Shown: one piece after another, positions 1 through 7,882 of the stretch | Numbering within the stretch: position 1 is the stretch's first letter | Layout: every line of letters begins with the position of its first letter | DNA from: Bartonella sp. TP | Lineage (GTDB): Bacteria > Pseudomonadota > Alphaproteobacteria > Rhizobiales > Rhizobiaceae | Assembly: GCF_030406085.1 (NCBI RefSeq) | Contig: NZ_CP129002.1 | Span: 933,584-997,583 of the forward strand | Length of the DNA stretch: 64,000 nucleotides | Reading direction: 5' to 3' | Notes under the pieces: model-generated | What the model was told of the DNA's origin: nothing | Databases searched by the model: none | The model's input: the letters and a program-made list of their open reading frames with translations, nothing else | Made by a program: the position numbers and the translations under genes

Positions 1-416
1 CTGGCGATGGGCATCGTATAGTGCGAGCTTTGGAGGTTTTAGAATCTTCTGGTAAACCTTTGAGTTATTGGCAAGGCTTTAAGCAACCGGCTTTGATCTC
101 ACGGGAGCATAGCAAAAAAATTATTTTAAATGTAGAAAGGCAGCTTCTGTATAATAATATTGAAAAACGCTGTGAAGGATTTGTTGCTAATGGTGCGTTG
201 GAGGAAGTACAAAAATTTGCAGATTTGCAGTTAAGCGAGGAGTTGCCTGCTATGCGTGCAATTGGAGTGGTAGAGTTCATGAGTTATTTGGCAAAGAAAA
301 ATAGTCTGCAACAAACTTTAGCGCAGATAAAAACACGCACCAAGCAATATGCGAAAAGGCAATTGACGTGGCAGCGGCATCAATTAGATCTTAGTTGGCA
401 GCGTTTTGAAGTATAA
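1..416 (+). CDS. miaA: tRNA dimethylallyltransferase MiaA, 5' end cut by window edge
   Basis: This is the C-terminal part of MiaA, which transfers a dimethylallyl group to A37 of tRNAs that read UNN codons. The frame is open from the first bases of the window, so the gene starts upstream. The visible peptide opens with GDGHRIVRALEVLE, matching the conserved QRIxRALEV stretch of MiaA, so the GTG at 21 is an internal valine and not a start. The rest carries the family's C-terminal helical region (YNNIEKRCEGFVANGALEEV, then a tail with TRTKQYAKRQLTWQR, the usual QYAKRQ.TW motif). About 138 residues are visible of the roughly 300 usual. The ATP-binding P-loop lies outside the window. Confidence 0.95.
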   Translation, partial: GDGHRIVRALEVLESSGKPLSYWQGFKQPALISREHSKKIILNVERQLLYNNIEKRCEGFVANGALEEVQKFADLQLSEELPAMRAIGVVEFMSYLAKKNSLQQTLAQIKTRTKQYAKRQLTWQRHQLDLSWQRFEV

Positions 417-482
417 TTTGTTTATTTTATTTGCAAATCATGCTAGAAATGGCTTTTTATAACAAGCTCAATGAAATAAGAT

Positions 483-1604
483 ATGCAACTTTCAGTAAAA
501 CAAGAACTCGCCTTGAAAGAGGTAGAGAGTTGGTTTAAAAAAAAACAAAAGCCTATATTTAGGCTATTTGGTTATGCTGGTACCGGAAAGACTACCCTTG
601 CTAAATATTTTGCCTCTACTATAGGTGAAAAAGTGCGCTTTGCAGCATATACTGGTAAGGCTGCTCAAGTGTTGCGTTCTAAAGGAGCATACGGGGCGTC
701 TACTATACATTCATTGATTTATCGGCCTACGGGATTGACTGAAGTAGCGGATGAAGTAAATGGTCAAAAAATGACAGAACCGAGTTTTGTTTTAAATCGC
801 GATAGTGACATTTTAAAAGCCAGATTGGTTGTTATTGATGAATGTTCTATGGTAGATCAAAAATTGGGGCAGGATTTGCTTAGTTTTGGTGTGCCAATTT
901 TGGTTTTAGGGGATCCGGGGCAATTGCCACCCATTGGTGGCGGTGGATTTTTTACTAATCATAAGCCAGACATACAGCTAGAAGAGATCTTTAGGCAAGC
1001 GCAAGATAATATGATTTTGCATTTTTCCAAATTGGCTAGAGAGGGGCAGCCAATGGATTATGGAGATTACGGCGATGTTAAAATTATTAAGCGACAAGAA
1101 ATAACTGCAAGCATGGTGCTTGCTGCAGATCAGGTGCTTATTGGCACTCATAAAACTAGAAGGTTATATAATAAACGTATTCGTGAGTTATTAGGTTTTT
1201 CTACCGATTTGCCAGCTGCTGGCGATAAGTTAGTGGCACAACGAAATAATGCTGCTAAAGGGCTGATGAATGGTTCTTGTTGGAAAGTCTTGCAAGCTGG
1301 TATTATGTCTGGTAAGCCATATATGAATTTATTAATAAAAGCAGAGGATGAGCCACAAAAATCAGTAAAAGTAAAATTGCTAAAAGAAAGCTTTATTAAT
1401 CCTTTGATAGATATTCCGTGGCAATTAAAAAAGCGCTATGATGATTTTGAATATGGCTACGCCTTAACAGTTCATAAGGCTCAGGGATCGCAGTGGGATA
1501 ATATTTTACTTTTTGATGAAAGCTACGCTTTTCGAGAGGATAAAGAAAAATGGCTTTACACTGCGATAACGAGAGCAGCAAAAACACTTACTATAGTGAG
1601 ATAA
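483..1604 (+). CDS. Small RecD-like (SF1B) ATP-dependent DNA helicase
   Basis: A 373-residue P-loop ATPase of the RecD/Dda type of superfamily 1B helicases. Visible motifs are a Q-like motif near residue 7 (KQELAL), Walker A GYAGTGKT at residues 30-37, an AAYTGKAAQVLRSKG motif Ia region, Walker B VVIDECSMVD near residue 115, GDPGQLPP (motif III), a UvrD-like C-terminal YALTVHKAQGSQWD (motif V) and YTAITRA (motif VI). It lacks the long N-terminal domain of full RecD2 and has no RecB or RecC partner nearby. Rhizobial genomes often carry a stand-alone gene of this size annotated as RecD-like helicase or exonuclease. It ends 4 bases before pdxJ and is probably cotranscribed with it. The DNA substrate is unknown. 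Confidence 0.85.
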   Translation: MQLSVKQELALKEVESWFKKKQKPIFRLFGYAGTGKTTLAKYFASTIGEKVRFAAYTGKAAQVLRSKGAYGASTIHSLIYRPTGLTEVADEVNGQKMTEPSFVLNRDSDILKARLVVIDECSMVDQKLGQDLLSFGVPILVLGDPGQLPPIGGGGFFTNHKPDIQLEEIFRQAQDNMILHFSKLAREGQPMDYGDYGDVKIIKRQEITASMVLAADQVLIGTHKTRRLYNKRIRELLGFSTDLPAAGDKLVAQRNNAAKGLMNGSCWKVLQAGIMSGKPYMNLLIKAEDEPQKSVKVKLLKESFINPLIDIPWQLKKRYDDFEYGYALTVHKAQGSQWDNILLFDESYAFREDKEKWLYTAITRAAKTLTIVR

Positions 1605-1608
1605 TTAT

Positions 1609-2352
1609 ATGGTTGCGCAACAAACAACTTTATCCGTGAATTTAAATGCTATAGCTTTATTAAGAAATAGAAGAAATTTGCCTTGGCCTGATATGCTTGA
1701 CCTAGCACGTATAGCACTGAAGGCTGGTGCTAGCGGGATAACAGTACATCCGCGGCCGGATGAGCGACATATACGTTATGCAGATATTGAGTTGTTGGCG
1801 AATTTTTTAAAAGTTGAATTTCCGGCTGCTCAGTTTAATATTGAAGGCTTTCCTAGTGTAGAATTTTTAGAGCTTGCTATGCCGTATGCACAGCAAATAA
1901 CTCTGGTGCCAGACGATCCGCACCAAAATACTTCAGATCATGGATGGGATATAGAGCAACAAATAGCTGTATTAGTGCCTATAATACAGCATATTAAGCA
2001 AAAACCTATTAAAGTTTCAGTTTTTCTTGATGCAGGTGCAACGGGTCATAACAAATTAGCAGCCATAGGTGTAGATAGTATAGAATTATATACTGGTTCT
2101 TATGCCGCTTGTTATAATAATGAAGCTGCAGCTAATTTTGCCGTAGAAGCCTTGGCTAGCACAGCGCATGCCGCTAAGTTAGCAGGGTTAGCTGTAAATG
2201 CGGGCCATGATCTAACGGTAGAAAATTTGCCGTTGTTATTAGATAAAGTTAATAAAATCAGTGAAGTTTCTATAGGCCATGCTTTAACAGCAGATGCGTT
2301 GCTTTATGGAATGGAGCGTGCTGTGGGGCGTTTTTTGGCAGTACTTAACTGA
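1609..2352 (+). CDS. pdxJ: Pyridoxine 5'-phosphate synthase PdxJ
   Basis: PdxJ condenses 1-deoxyxylulose 5-phosphate with 3-amino-2-oxopropyl phosphate to give pyridoxine 5'-phosphate, the last ring-forming step of DXP-dependent vitamin B6 synthesis. The 247 residues match the usual 240-250. The N-terminal LSVNLNAIALLRNRR, the active-site segment GITVHPRPDERHIRYADI, the strand FNIEGFPS and the C-terminal VNAGHDLTVENLP and SIGHALTADALLYG are all family signatures of this TIM barrel. It starts 4 bases after the helicase gene stop, so translation may be coupled. tRNA-Lys follows immediately on the other strand. The gene indicates de novo B6 synthesis, which the most reduced intracellular alphaproteobacteria have usually lost. 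Confidence 0.97.
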   Translation: MVAQQTTLSVNLNAIALLRNRRNLPWPDMLDLARIALKAGASGITVHPRPDERHIRYADIELLANFLKVEFPAAQFNIEGFPSVEFLELAMPYAQQITLVPDDPHQNTSDHGWDIEQQIAVLVPIIQHIKQKPIKVSVFLDAGATGHNKLAAIGVDSIELYTGSYAACYNNEAAANFAVEALASTAHAAKLAGLAVNAGHDLTVENLPLLLDKVNKISEVSIGHALTADALLYGMERAVGRFLAVLN

Positions 2353-2353
2353 T

Positions 2354-2429
<76 letters not shown>

Positions 2430-2439
2430 ACAGATATAA

Positions 2440-2468
2440 TGTATAGATAATCCTGTTGGTTTTGTCTA
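2440..2468 (-). promoter_or_regulatory. Promoter of tRNA-Lys
   Basis: Read on the minus strand: TAGACA, a 17-base spacer, then TATACA. These match the sigma70 consensus at 5 of 6 and 4 of 6 positions. The -10 element ends 10 bases before the mature tRNA 5' end, so the 5' leader would be only a few bases long. Three other tRNA genes here have the same layout. Confidence 0.6.
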
Positions 2469-2488
2469 TAGTGTATAAGAAAAATATT

Positions 2489-2497
2489 TGTTATAAT
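2489..2497 (+). promoter_or_regulatory. Extended -10 promoter for the TerC-family gene
   Basis: TGT directly followed by a perfect TATAAT (TGnTATAAT form) lies 50 bases before the start of the TerC-family gene. No good -35 is visible at the proper distance, which fits an extended -10 promoter. It lies in the divergent gap between tRNA-Lys and this gene. Confidence 0.5.
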
Positions 2498-2547
2498 AAT
2501 AATGTGATATATTTATTACTAATGTAGTTTAATAAAGAGACATATTA

Positions 2548-4137
2548 ATGCAATCCTTACTAGGCGCAGACACAATTATGGGTTTGCTAACCTTAACTAT
2601 ACTTGAGTTAGTATTAGGTATAGATAATTTAGTTTTTATATCATTATTGGCGGAAAAGCTGCCACCAGAGATAGCGCGCAAAGCTAGTATCACTGGGCTG
2701 TCTTGCGCTCTTATTATGCGTATAATTTTGCTTTTATGCATTGGCTGGGCCGTTGGATTAACTAAACCTTTATTTACTATTTTTGGTTTGCCATTTGCGG
2801 CGCGTAATTTAATAATGTTATTTGGCGGTGCTTTTTTGTTGGCTAAGGGCACTATGGAGCTGCACGAAAGGCTAGAGGGCGATATAGCCAAACGGCAATT
2901 AAATAGCGGTAAGGCTGTTTTTTGGCAGGTTATAGCTCAGATAGTTGTGTTAGACGCTATATTTTCACTAGATAGCATCATTACCGCCGTGGGTATTGTG
3001 CATCATATTCCTATAATGATAATTGCTGTTAGTATAGCTATGGCGCTTATGATGTTGGCATCGAAGCCCTTAATGGGGTTTGTAAATAAGCATCCCACGG
3101 TAGTTATGCTGTGCTTAGGCTTTTTGATGATGATAGGATTTAGCTTGGTGGTAGAGGGGTTTGGCTTTCATATACCAAAGGGCTACTTGTATGCAGCTAT
3201 AAGTTTCTCTATTATAATAGAGGGGTTAAACCAACTTGCGCAATATAGTAGAAAAAAACAAGCAACGAATAGTAATGATTTGCGCTCTCGTACGGCAGAT
3301 ATGGTCTTGCGTCTTTTGGGCGGAGTTAGAGGTGAGGATTCCTCTAACTTAGGTGAAAATACGGATATGATAGCTGAACACAGCGTAGCCGGACAGGTGT
3401 TTAAACCTGAAGAAAAAGAAATGATACGTGGGGTGTTAGATTTAGCGGATCGACCTGTGCGCTCTATTATGTCGCCTCGTAACGAAATTGAGTGGCTTGA
3501 TTTGAGCGGTGATGAGCAGCAGATGCGACAGACTATTGCCAACTTTAAACATAGCCGAGTAATTTTGGCGCGTGACAAGGTGGACGAATTTGTAGGTGTA
3601 GCATTAACAAAAGATTTAGTGACCGCTTGGCTAGACGGTAAAAAAATAAGCTGGAAAAAGTTTATGAGGCAGCCTTTAGTTGTGCACGAAAATACAAATG
3701 TTTTGAGCTTAATGGAAAAAATGCGACAAGCACCAGTACAAATGGCCATAATTGTAGATGAGCATGGATCTTTTGAAGGTGTAGCAACGCCTACAGATAT
3801 TTTTGAAGCTATAACAGGTGACTTCCTGCGTGAAGATGATGAGCAGGTAGTTATAGAGCAGAGTAAGGATGGTAGTTGGTTAGTAGAAGCTTTTGTGGAT
3901 ATACGTTATTTGAGTGGTGTGCTTAATACGGATTTAGTGGATGAAGGAGATCGCTATACTACGCTAGCAGGCTATATGCTATGGCATTTTGGGCATATAC
4001 CGGTAAAGGACGAAAGTTTTGAGGCGGACGGTTTTTACTTTGTTGTAATAGAAATGGAACAACGTAATATTTCGCAAGTTCGTATTACTCCTATAGGGTT
4101 ATTGAGTGACACAGCTGATAGTAAAAGCCGATCTTAA
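2548..4137 (+). CDS. TerC-family membrane protein with CBS pair and CorC/HlyC domain
   Basis: A 529-residue inner-membrane protein with the YegH/YoaE architecture. Residues 1 to about 235 form a TerC-type module with several hydrophobic helices and the family motifs [15 protein letters not shown] and [15 protein letters not shown], whose acidic residues are typical of TerC proteins. A pair of CBS domains follows (from [18 protein letters not shown], about residue 300, to about 425). The end (residues about 435-515) is a CorC/HlyC-type transporter-associated domain with the signature [16 protein letters not shown]. TerC proteins are linked to metal (Mn) export and metal resistance; this member's substrate is unknown. 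ATG 2548 is preceded by a weak AAGAGA. Its last 32 bases overlap the next gene in another frame. Confidence 0.9.
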   Translation: MQSLLGADTIMGLLTLTILELVLGIDNLVFISLLAEKLPPEIARKASITGLSCALIMRIILLLCIGWAVGLTKPLFTIFGLPFAARNLIMLFGGAFLLAKGTMELHERLEGDIAKRQLNSGKAVFWQVIAQIVVLDAIFSLDSIITAVGIVHHIPIMIIAVSIAMALMMLASKPLMGFVNKHPTVVMLCLGFLMMIGFSLVVEGFGFHIPKGYLYAAISFSIIIEGLNQLAQYSRKKQATNSNDLRSRTADMVLRLLGGVRGEDSSNLGENTDMIAEHSVAGQVFKPEEKEMIRGVLDLADRPVRSIMSPRNEIEWLDLSGDEQQMRQTIANFKHSRVILARDKVDEFVGVALTKDLVTAWLDGKKISWKKFMRQPLVVHENTNVLSLMEKMRQAPVQMAIIVDEHGSFEGVATPTDIFEAITGDFLREDDEQVVIEQSKDGSWLVEAFVDIRYLSGVLNTDLVDEGDRYTTLAGYMLWHFGHIPVKDESFEADGFYFVVIEMEQRNISQVRITPIGLLSDTADSKSRS

Positions 4138-5020
4138 GTCTGGATCATTAGATTCGATTAGTCATATAATTTTTTTAAGCATGGTTAATTGGTCGCCAGC
4201 TATAGCAGCTTCAGCTATTGTGTATGGCTCAGTTGCTGAAGTAATGCAGAAATACAAGCTTTTGCAAGAAAAACCGCCTCTTTACATTGCTTTGCAAGAA
4301 TTTGATATAAAGTTTTTGAATGAATATAGTTTGTTGCAAAAAATAGCTCCATTGCTTTATATCTCAAATAAGATAATTAGTACAGTTAATGAGGTATTTT
4401 CTGGTGTAATTCTGTGGCTAGATGCTAGCGAGCAGTTTTTGTGGCACAAATTTAATATAGCTGATATTTTTCAATTTATCAGATTTTGTAAACAGCAAAG
4501 TCTAGTAATTGGCTTGTCTGCGCCGTTTGCTTCTGCTGATGTTGCTCGTATTTTGCCTTATGATCCAGATTTTTTATTAATAGAGCGTGTATTGTTAGAT
4601 GAAGTGGCAAATTTATTAACGCCTATCGCTGATGTTACTTTGCCAAACGTAGAGCATCTAATGCGTATATACGTACGGGATTATATTCTTGATATGGATG
4701 TGGGTATTTATGCGCATGAATGTGGTGTAAAACAACGTGTATGCTTTAATGTAATAGCAGAAATCTTGGCTCCGCGGGCATCTGTAAAGAATATTTGCGA
4801 TATTTTTTCTTATGATATAATTTTAGACGCTATATTAGATTTAGCTACTCATACTCATATAGATTTTGTTGAAACATTGGCTGAGATGCTTTGCTCTAAT
4901 TTGTTACAACATGAGTTGATACAGTCTATTCAGGTACGTGTTGAAAAATTGGATTTGGCGCCCAAGGCGGTGGGCATAGAAATAAAAAGAACTAAAGCTA
5001 GTTGCGTGTCTGTCCTTTAA
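4106..5020 (+). CDS. Degenerate MfnB-like (DUF556) domain joined to a FolB-like dihydroneopterin aldolase domain
   Basis: A 304-residue protein with two recognisable halves. Residues about 185-304 look like Fol[24 protein letters not shown], then SYDIILDAI, then FVETLAEML, then [17 protein letters not shown]. The Glu, Tyr, Glu and Lys aligned with the E. coli FolB active site are all present. Residues 1 to about 170 align with (5-formylfuran-3-yl)methyl phosphate synthase: [11 protein letters not shown] resembles DVKNPKEGSLG, and [11 protein letters not shown] through [30 protein letters not shown] resembles the family's C-terminal half. The first strand and helix of that barrel are missing, because a stop codon lies directly before the GTG start, and the other expected catalytic lysines are not conserved. 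ATG 4181 is a possible later start. FolB makes 6-hydroxymethyl-dihydropterin in folate synthesis. Which reaction this fusion performs is open. Confidence 0.7.
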   Translation: MTQLIVKADLKSGSLDSISHIIFLSMVNWSPAIAASAIVYGSVAEVMQKYKLLQEKPPLYIALQEFDIKFLNEYSLLQKIAPLLYISNKIISTVNEVFSGVILWLDASEQFLWHKFNIADIFQFIRFCKQQSLVIGLSAPFASADVARILPYDPDFLLIERVLLDEVANLLTPIADVTLPNVEHLMRIYVRDYILDMDVGIYAHECGVKQRVCFNVIAEILAPRASVKNICDIFSYDIILDAILDLATHTHIDFVETLAEMLCSNLLQHELIQSIQVRVEKLDLAPKAVGIEIKRTKASCVSVL

Positions 5021-5047
5021 TCTTTAATATAGGGTTGCTGGCCCGTA

Positions 5048-6046
5048 TTAAGTTTTATGTCTTATACGATATTGTTGTATTTCAAATATAGCTACGAAAA
5101 ATAATGAAATTATTAATGGTAAAATAAGGTATAAACAGCGAAAGACAATTAAGGCTACGAGTAAGTCGCGTGCATCTATGTTTGGCACTAGACTTATGAA
5201 AATAACTTCAAATACTCCAAGTCCACCTCCTGGAGCATTTGATAAAATACCTATAGTAAATGATGCTAAAAAAGCCGCGAGAACAATTATAAAATTGGCG
5301 TGTAGGGCTGATGGTAGCATAAAATATATAATACCAGCTGAGCCCAAAATTTCCAAAGGACTTAGGCTGAGTTGTTTTAAAACGATAGGTAATTTGGGAT
5401 AGGTAAGTTTTATATTTTTGCCCAAAGTAAGCGGCCGTAGTTGCAACCAACTACCAGCTATATATAAAATAATTATGCCTGTTAGTATAAGCCCCATTGC
5501 AAAAGCAGCCGTTTTTAAATATGGCTCCGTGAAGGATCTATGTAGGATATGTGTTAAATATGGTTGTATTAAGTAAACAATATCTGGTTTTATCAATAAA
5601 ATAAAAGCCGTAAGTATAGTAACGCCTAGAGCAAAAGTTAACGAACAAAAACCAACCAAAATCGCTACTTCAGAACCACTCAAACCCTGTGTAGAGTAAG
5701 CGCGATACCGTATGGCCGCGCCAGAAAATATAGATGCTCCTATGCTATGGGATAAAGCATAAGCGCTAAAAGAGCATATGGCTATGAACCACCAAGAGAT
5801 TTTGCGGTTTAAATGCTCAAGCGCAATGCGGTCGTATCCAGCTAATGCAGTGTAAGCAACGACAGTACATATGCTTGCTGCTACCCATCTGCTATAGCCT
5901 ATATTTTTTAGACGTGAGAGCAGGTCGCTCATTGAAAGATGAAATAATTGGCTATGTGGGTTGTAGAACTCATGATAAAGCAGACGAGCTGATAATAGCA
6001 TTACGATAACGCCAAATATTGGCCATATATATTGTTTAATTTTCAC
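5048..6046 (-). CDS. UPF0104-type integral membrane protein (lysyl-PG synthase TM domain family)
   Basis: A 332-residue protein that is almost entirely hydrophobic helices, probably 8 or more. It belongs to the YbhN/UPF0104 family, which is related to the membrane (flippase) part of MprF. Typical motifs are SHSIGASIFSGAAIRYRAYS and the near C-terminal SNAPGGGLGVFEVIFISLVP. The cytosolic aminoacyl-phosphatidylglycerol synthase domain of MprF is absent, so it is not predicted to make lysyl-PG by itself. Its start overlaps the end of the antiporter gene by 11 bases on the same strand, so the two are probably translationally coupled. The function is unknown. Confidence 0.85.
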   Translation of the reverse strand: MKIKQYIWPIFGVIVMLLSARLLYHEFYNPHSQLFHLSMSDLLSRLKNIGYSRWVAASICTVVAYTALAGYDRIALEHLNRKISWWFIAICSFSAYALSHSIGASIFSGAAIRYRAYSTQGLSGSEVAILVGFCSLTFALGVTILTAFILLIKPDIVYLIQPYLTHILHRSFTEPYLKTAAFAMGLILTGIIILYIAGSWLQLRPLTLGKNIKLTYPKLPIVLKQLSLSPLEILGSAGIIYFMLPSALHANFIIVLAAFLASFTIGILSNAPGGGLGVFEVIFISLVPNIDARDLLVALIVFRCLYLILPLIISLFFVAIFEIQQYRIRHKT

Positions 6047-7778
6047 TTTCGCTCCGTTTATCGCTTACTAATAATTGCTTATTAGTACTTTTTTCTTGTA
6101 GTATTTTTAGAATACCATTAGCTATTTCTTGTGCGTCTGTTACAACTTTGTTAGCTCCTAGATCTAACATATAGCGTGCAGCTGAAGCTTCTTTAGTATC
6201 TGTAACAATATAAATATTGCGGTTTAGTTGTTTGGCCAGTATAATTATTTGGCCTGCCTCGAAAGTATGACTCATAGTTAAAACAAGGTATTTAGCATTT
6301 GCGATATTGGCTGCAAGTAGAATCTCTTTATTTACACCATTACCTCGAATAAAAATTGTATTTTGGTTATCCAATTGTGTTGGTCTACGCGATTCGTCTA
6401 TAAGCACAATCTGTTCCCCCTTTTTCGAAAGAGAGGAATATAATATAGAGCCTATAGCGCCAAAACCTATTAGGATAATATGATCTGTAAAATTCGCTTG
6501 CGGTAAATAGAGTTCTTCTTCTGCTGTATCGTCGAGCGGTATTATATCATCGCGAGGTTGCTTACTCTCTAGGAGTTCTTTTATTTTATCGGTAGCTATA
6601 AAAATTAAAGGGTTTACAATAATAGATATTATTGCTGCACCTACAATAAGGTCACGAGCTAGATTATTTAATAAATGAAGATTATTCCCAAGACTTGCTA
6701 GCATGAAGGAAAATTCGCCTATCTGTGCCAAGCATGCAGCTATAGTAAGAGCTGTTTTGATATTATATCTAAATGCTCGAACTAATATATAGGCTGTGGT
6801 AGCGTTGCCTACCAATATTATCAATAGAGTTAGCAATAAAGGAAAAAAGGAGTGCCAAATAGTTGCTGGGTTAAGCAACATGCCTACAGAGACAAAAAAT
6901 AATACGGCAAAAGCATCGCGTAAAGGCAAAGATTCTTCTGCGGCGCGTTGGCTTAAATCTGTTTCGCTCATTATCATACCAGCAAAAAAAGCACCTAGAG
7001 CTAATGATACGCCAAAAACTTCTGAGGCAGCAAAAGCAACTCCCAAGGCAATAGCTAGTACACTAAGCCGAAAAAGTTCTTTTGAACCAGTTTGAGCTGT
7101 TAATTCCAACAACCAAGGTATTAAGCGCCGTCCTATAATAAGCATAACGGCTATAAAAAGTAAGATTTTGATTATAGTTAGCGCTACGACGCCAGTAATA
7201 GTGAGGTGAAAAGCGGATAGCAAGGGGTCAGAATATTTATGAGCTTTTGTTGCCAAGCCTGTACCAAGCGATGGTACTAGAACCAAAGCCAATACCATTA
7301 CTAGATCTTCTACCACTAGCCAACCTACGGCAATACGTCCTGCGTCGCTGTCAATGTAACGTCGCTCTTGTAAATTACGTAATACAACAACAGTACTGGC
7401 TGTAGAAAGTGCAAGGCCAAAAACAATGCCGCTGGCCATGCCCCAGCCCATAATGCACGCTAAAAGTAACCCTAAGAGCGTTGATACGAGAATTTGCAAT
7501 ATTGCTCCTGGTATCACTATAGTACGCACAGAAAGTAAATCTTTTAGCGAAAAATGCAGACCTACGCCAAACATTAATAAAATTACGCCAAATTCAGCCA
7601 GTTGGTGTGTGAGCTCTGGGTCAGCATGAAAGCCACCCGTATAAGGCCCTACAATTATACCAGCTAATAAATACCCTACTAAGGGAGAGATTTTTAACTT
7701 ATTCGCTACTATGCCGAAAAGAAAAGCCAGGCATAAACCAACGCTAATAGTAGTTATAAGCGGTGTAGCGGATGCCAT
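6036..7778 (-). CDS. ybaL: YbaL-type monovalent cation:proton antiporter (CPA2) with RCK domain
   Basis: A 580-residue inner-membrane antiporter. Residues 1 to about 390 form the Na+/H+ exchanger domain with about 12 helices, including ISPLVGYLLAGIIVGP, LMFGVGLHFSLKDLL and VEDLVMVLALVLVP. Residues about 413-540 form a TrkA-N/RCK domain starting HIILIGFGAIGS, with the GxGxxG dinucleotide-binding loop, like KefB and KefC. The N-terminal ATPLITTI and GFHADPELTHQLAEFGVILLMFGVG match E. coli YbaL closely. It probably exports K+ or Na+ in exchange for protons. It is the first gene of a two-gene minus-strand unit. Confidence 0.93.
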   Translation of the reverse strand: MASATPLITTISVGLCLAFLFGIVANKLKISPLVGYLLAGIIVGPYTGGFHADPELTHQLAEFGVILLMFGVGLHFSLKDLLSVRTIVIPGAILQILVSTLLGLLLACIMGWGMASGIVFGLALSTASTVVVLRNLQERRYIDSDAGRIAVGWLVVEDLVMVLALVLVPSLGTGLATKAHKYSDPLLSAFHLTITGVVALTIIKILLFIAVMLIIGRRLIPWLLELTAQTGSKELFRLSVLAIALGVAFAASEVFGVSLALGAFFAGMIMSETDLSQRAAEESLPLRDAFAVLFFVSVGMLLNPATIWHSFFPLLLTLLIILVGNATTAYILVRAFRYNIKTALTIAACLAQIGEFSFMLASLGNNLHLLNNLARDLIVGAAIISIIVNPLIFIATDKIKELLESKQPRDDIIPLDDTAEEELYLPQANFTDHIILIGFGAIGSILYSSLSKKGEQIVLIDESRRPTQLDNQNTIFIRGNGVNKEILLAANIANAKYLVLTMSHTFEAGQIIILAKQLNRNIYIVTDTKEASAARYMLDLGANKVVTDAQEIANGILKILQEKSTNKQLLVSDKRSESEN

Positions 7779-7882
7779 TTTGCTTGCCTTTCTGATACGC
7801 TTGGCTAGAACTTATAAATATAATTTATAAAATATTATAACATTACAAATAAGCAATATAGGTTAAATTTAAATAGCTTTAC

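Noticed and set aside
3183-3749. 188-codon minus-strand ORF opposite the TerC-family gene
   Set aside because: Antisense shadow; the plus-strand protein has clear CBS motifs through the same bases.
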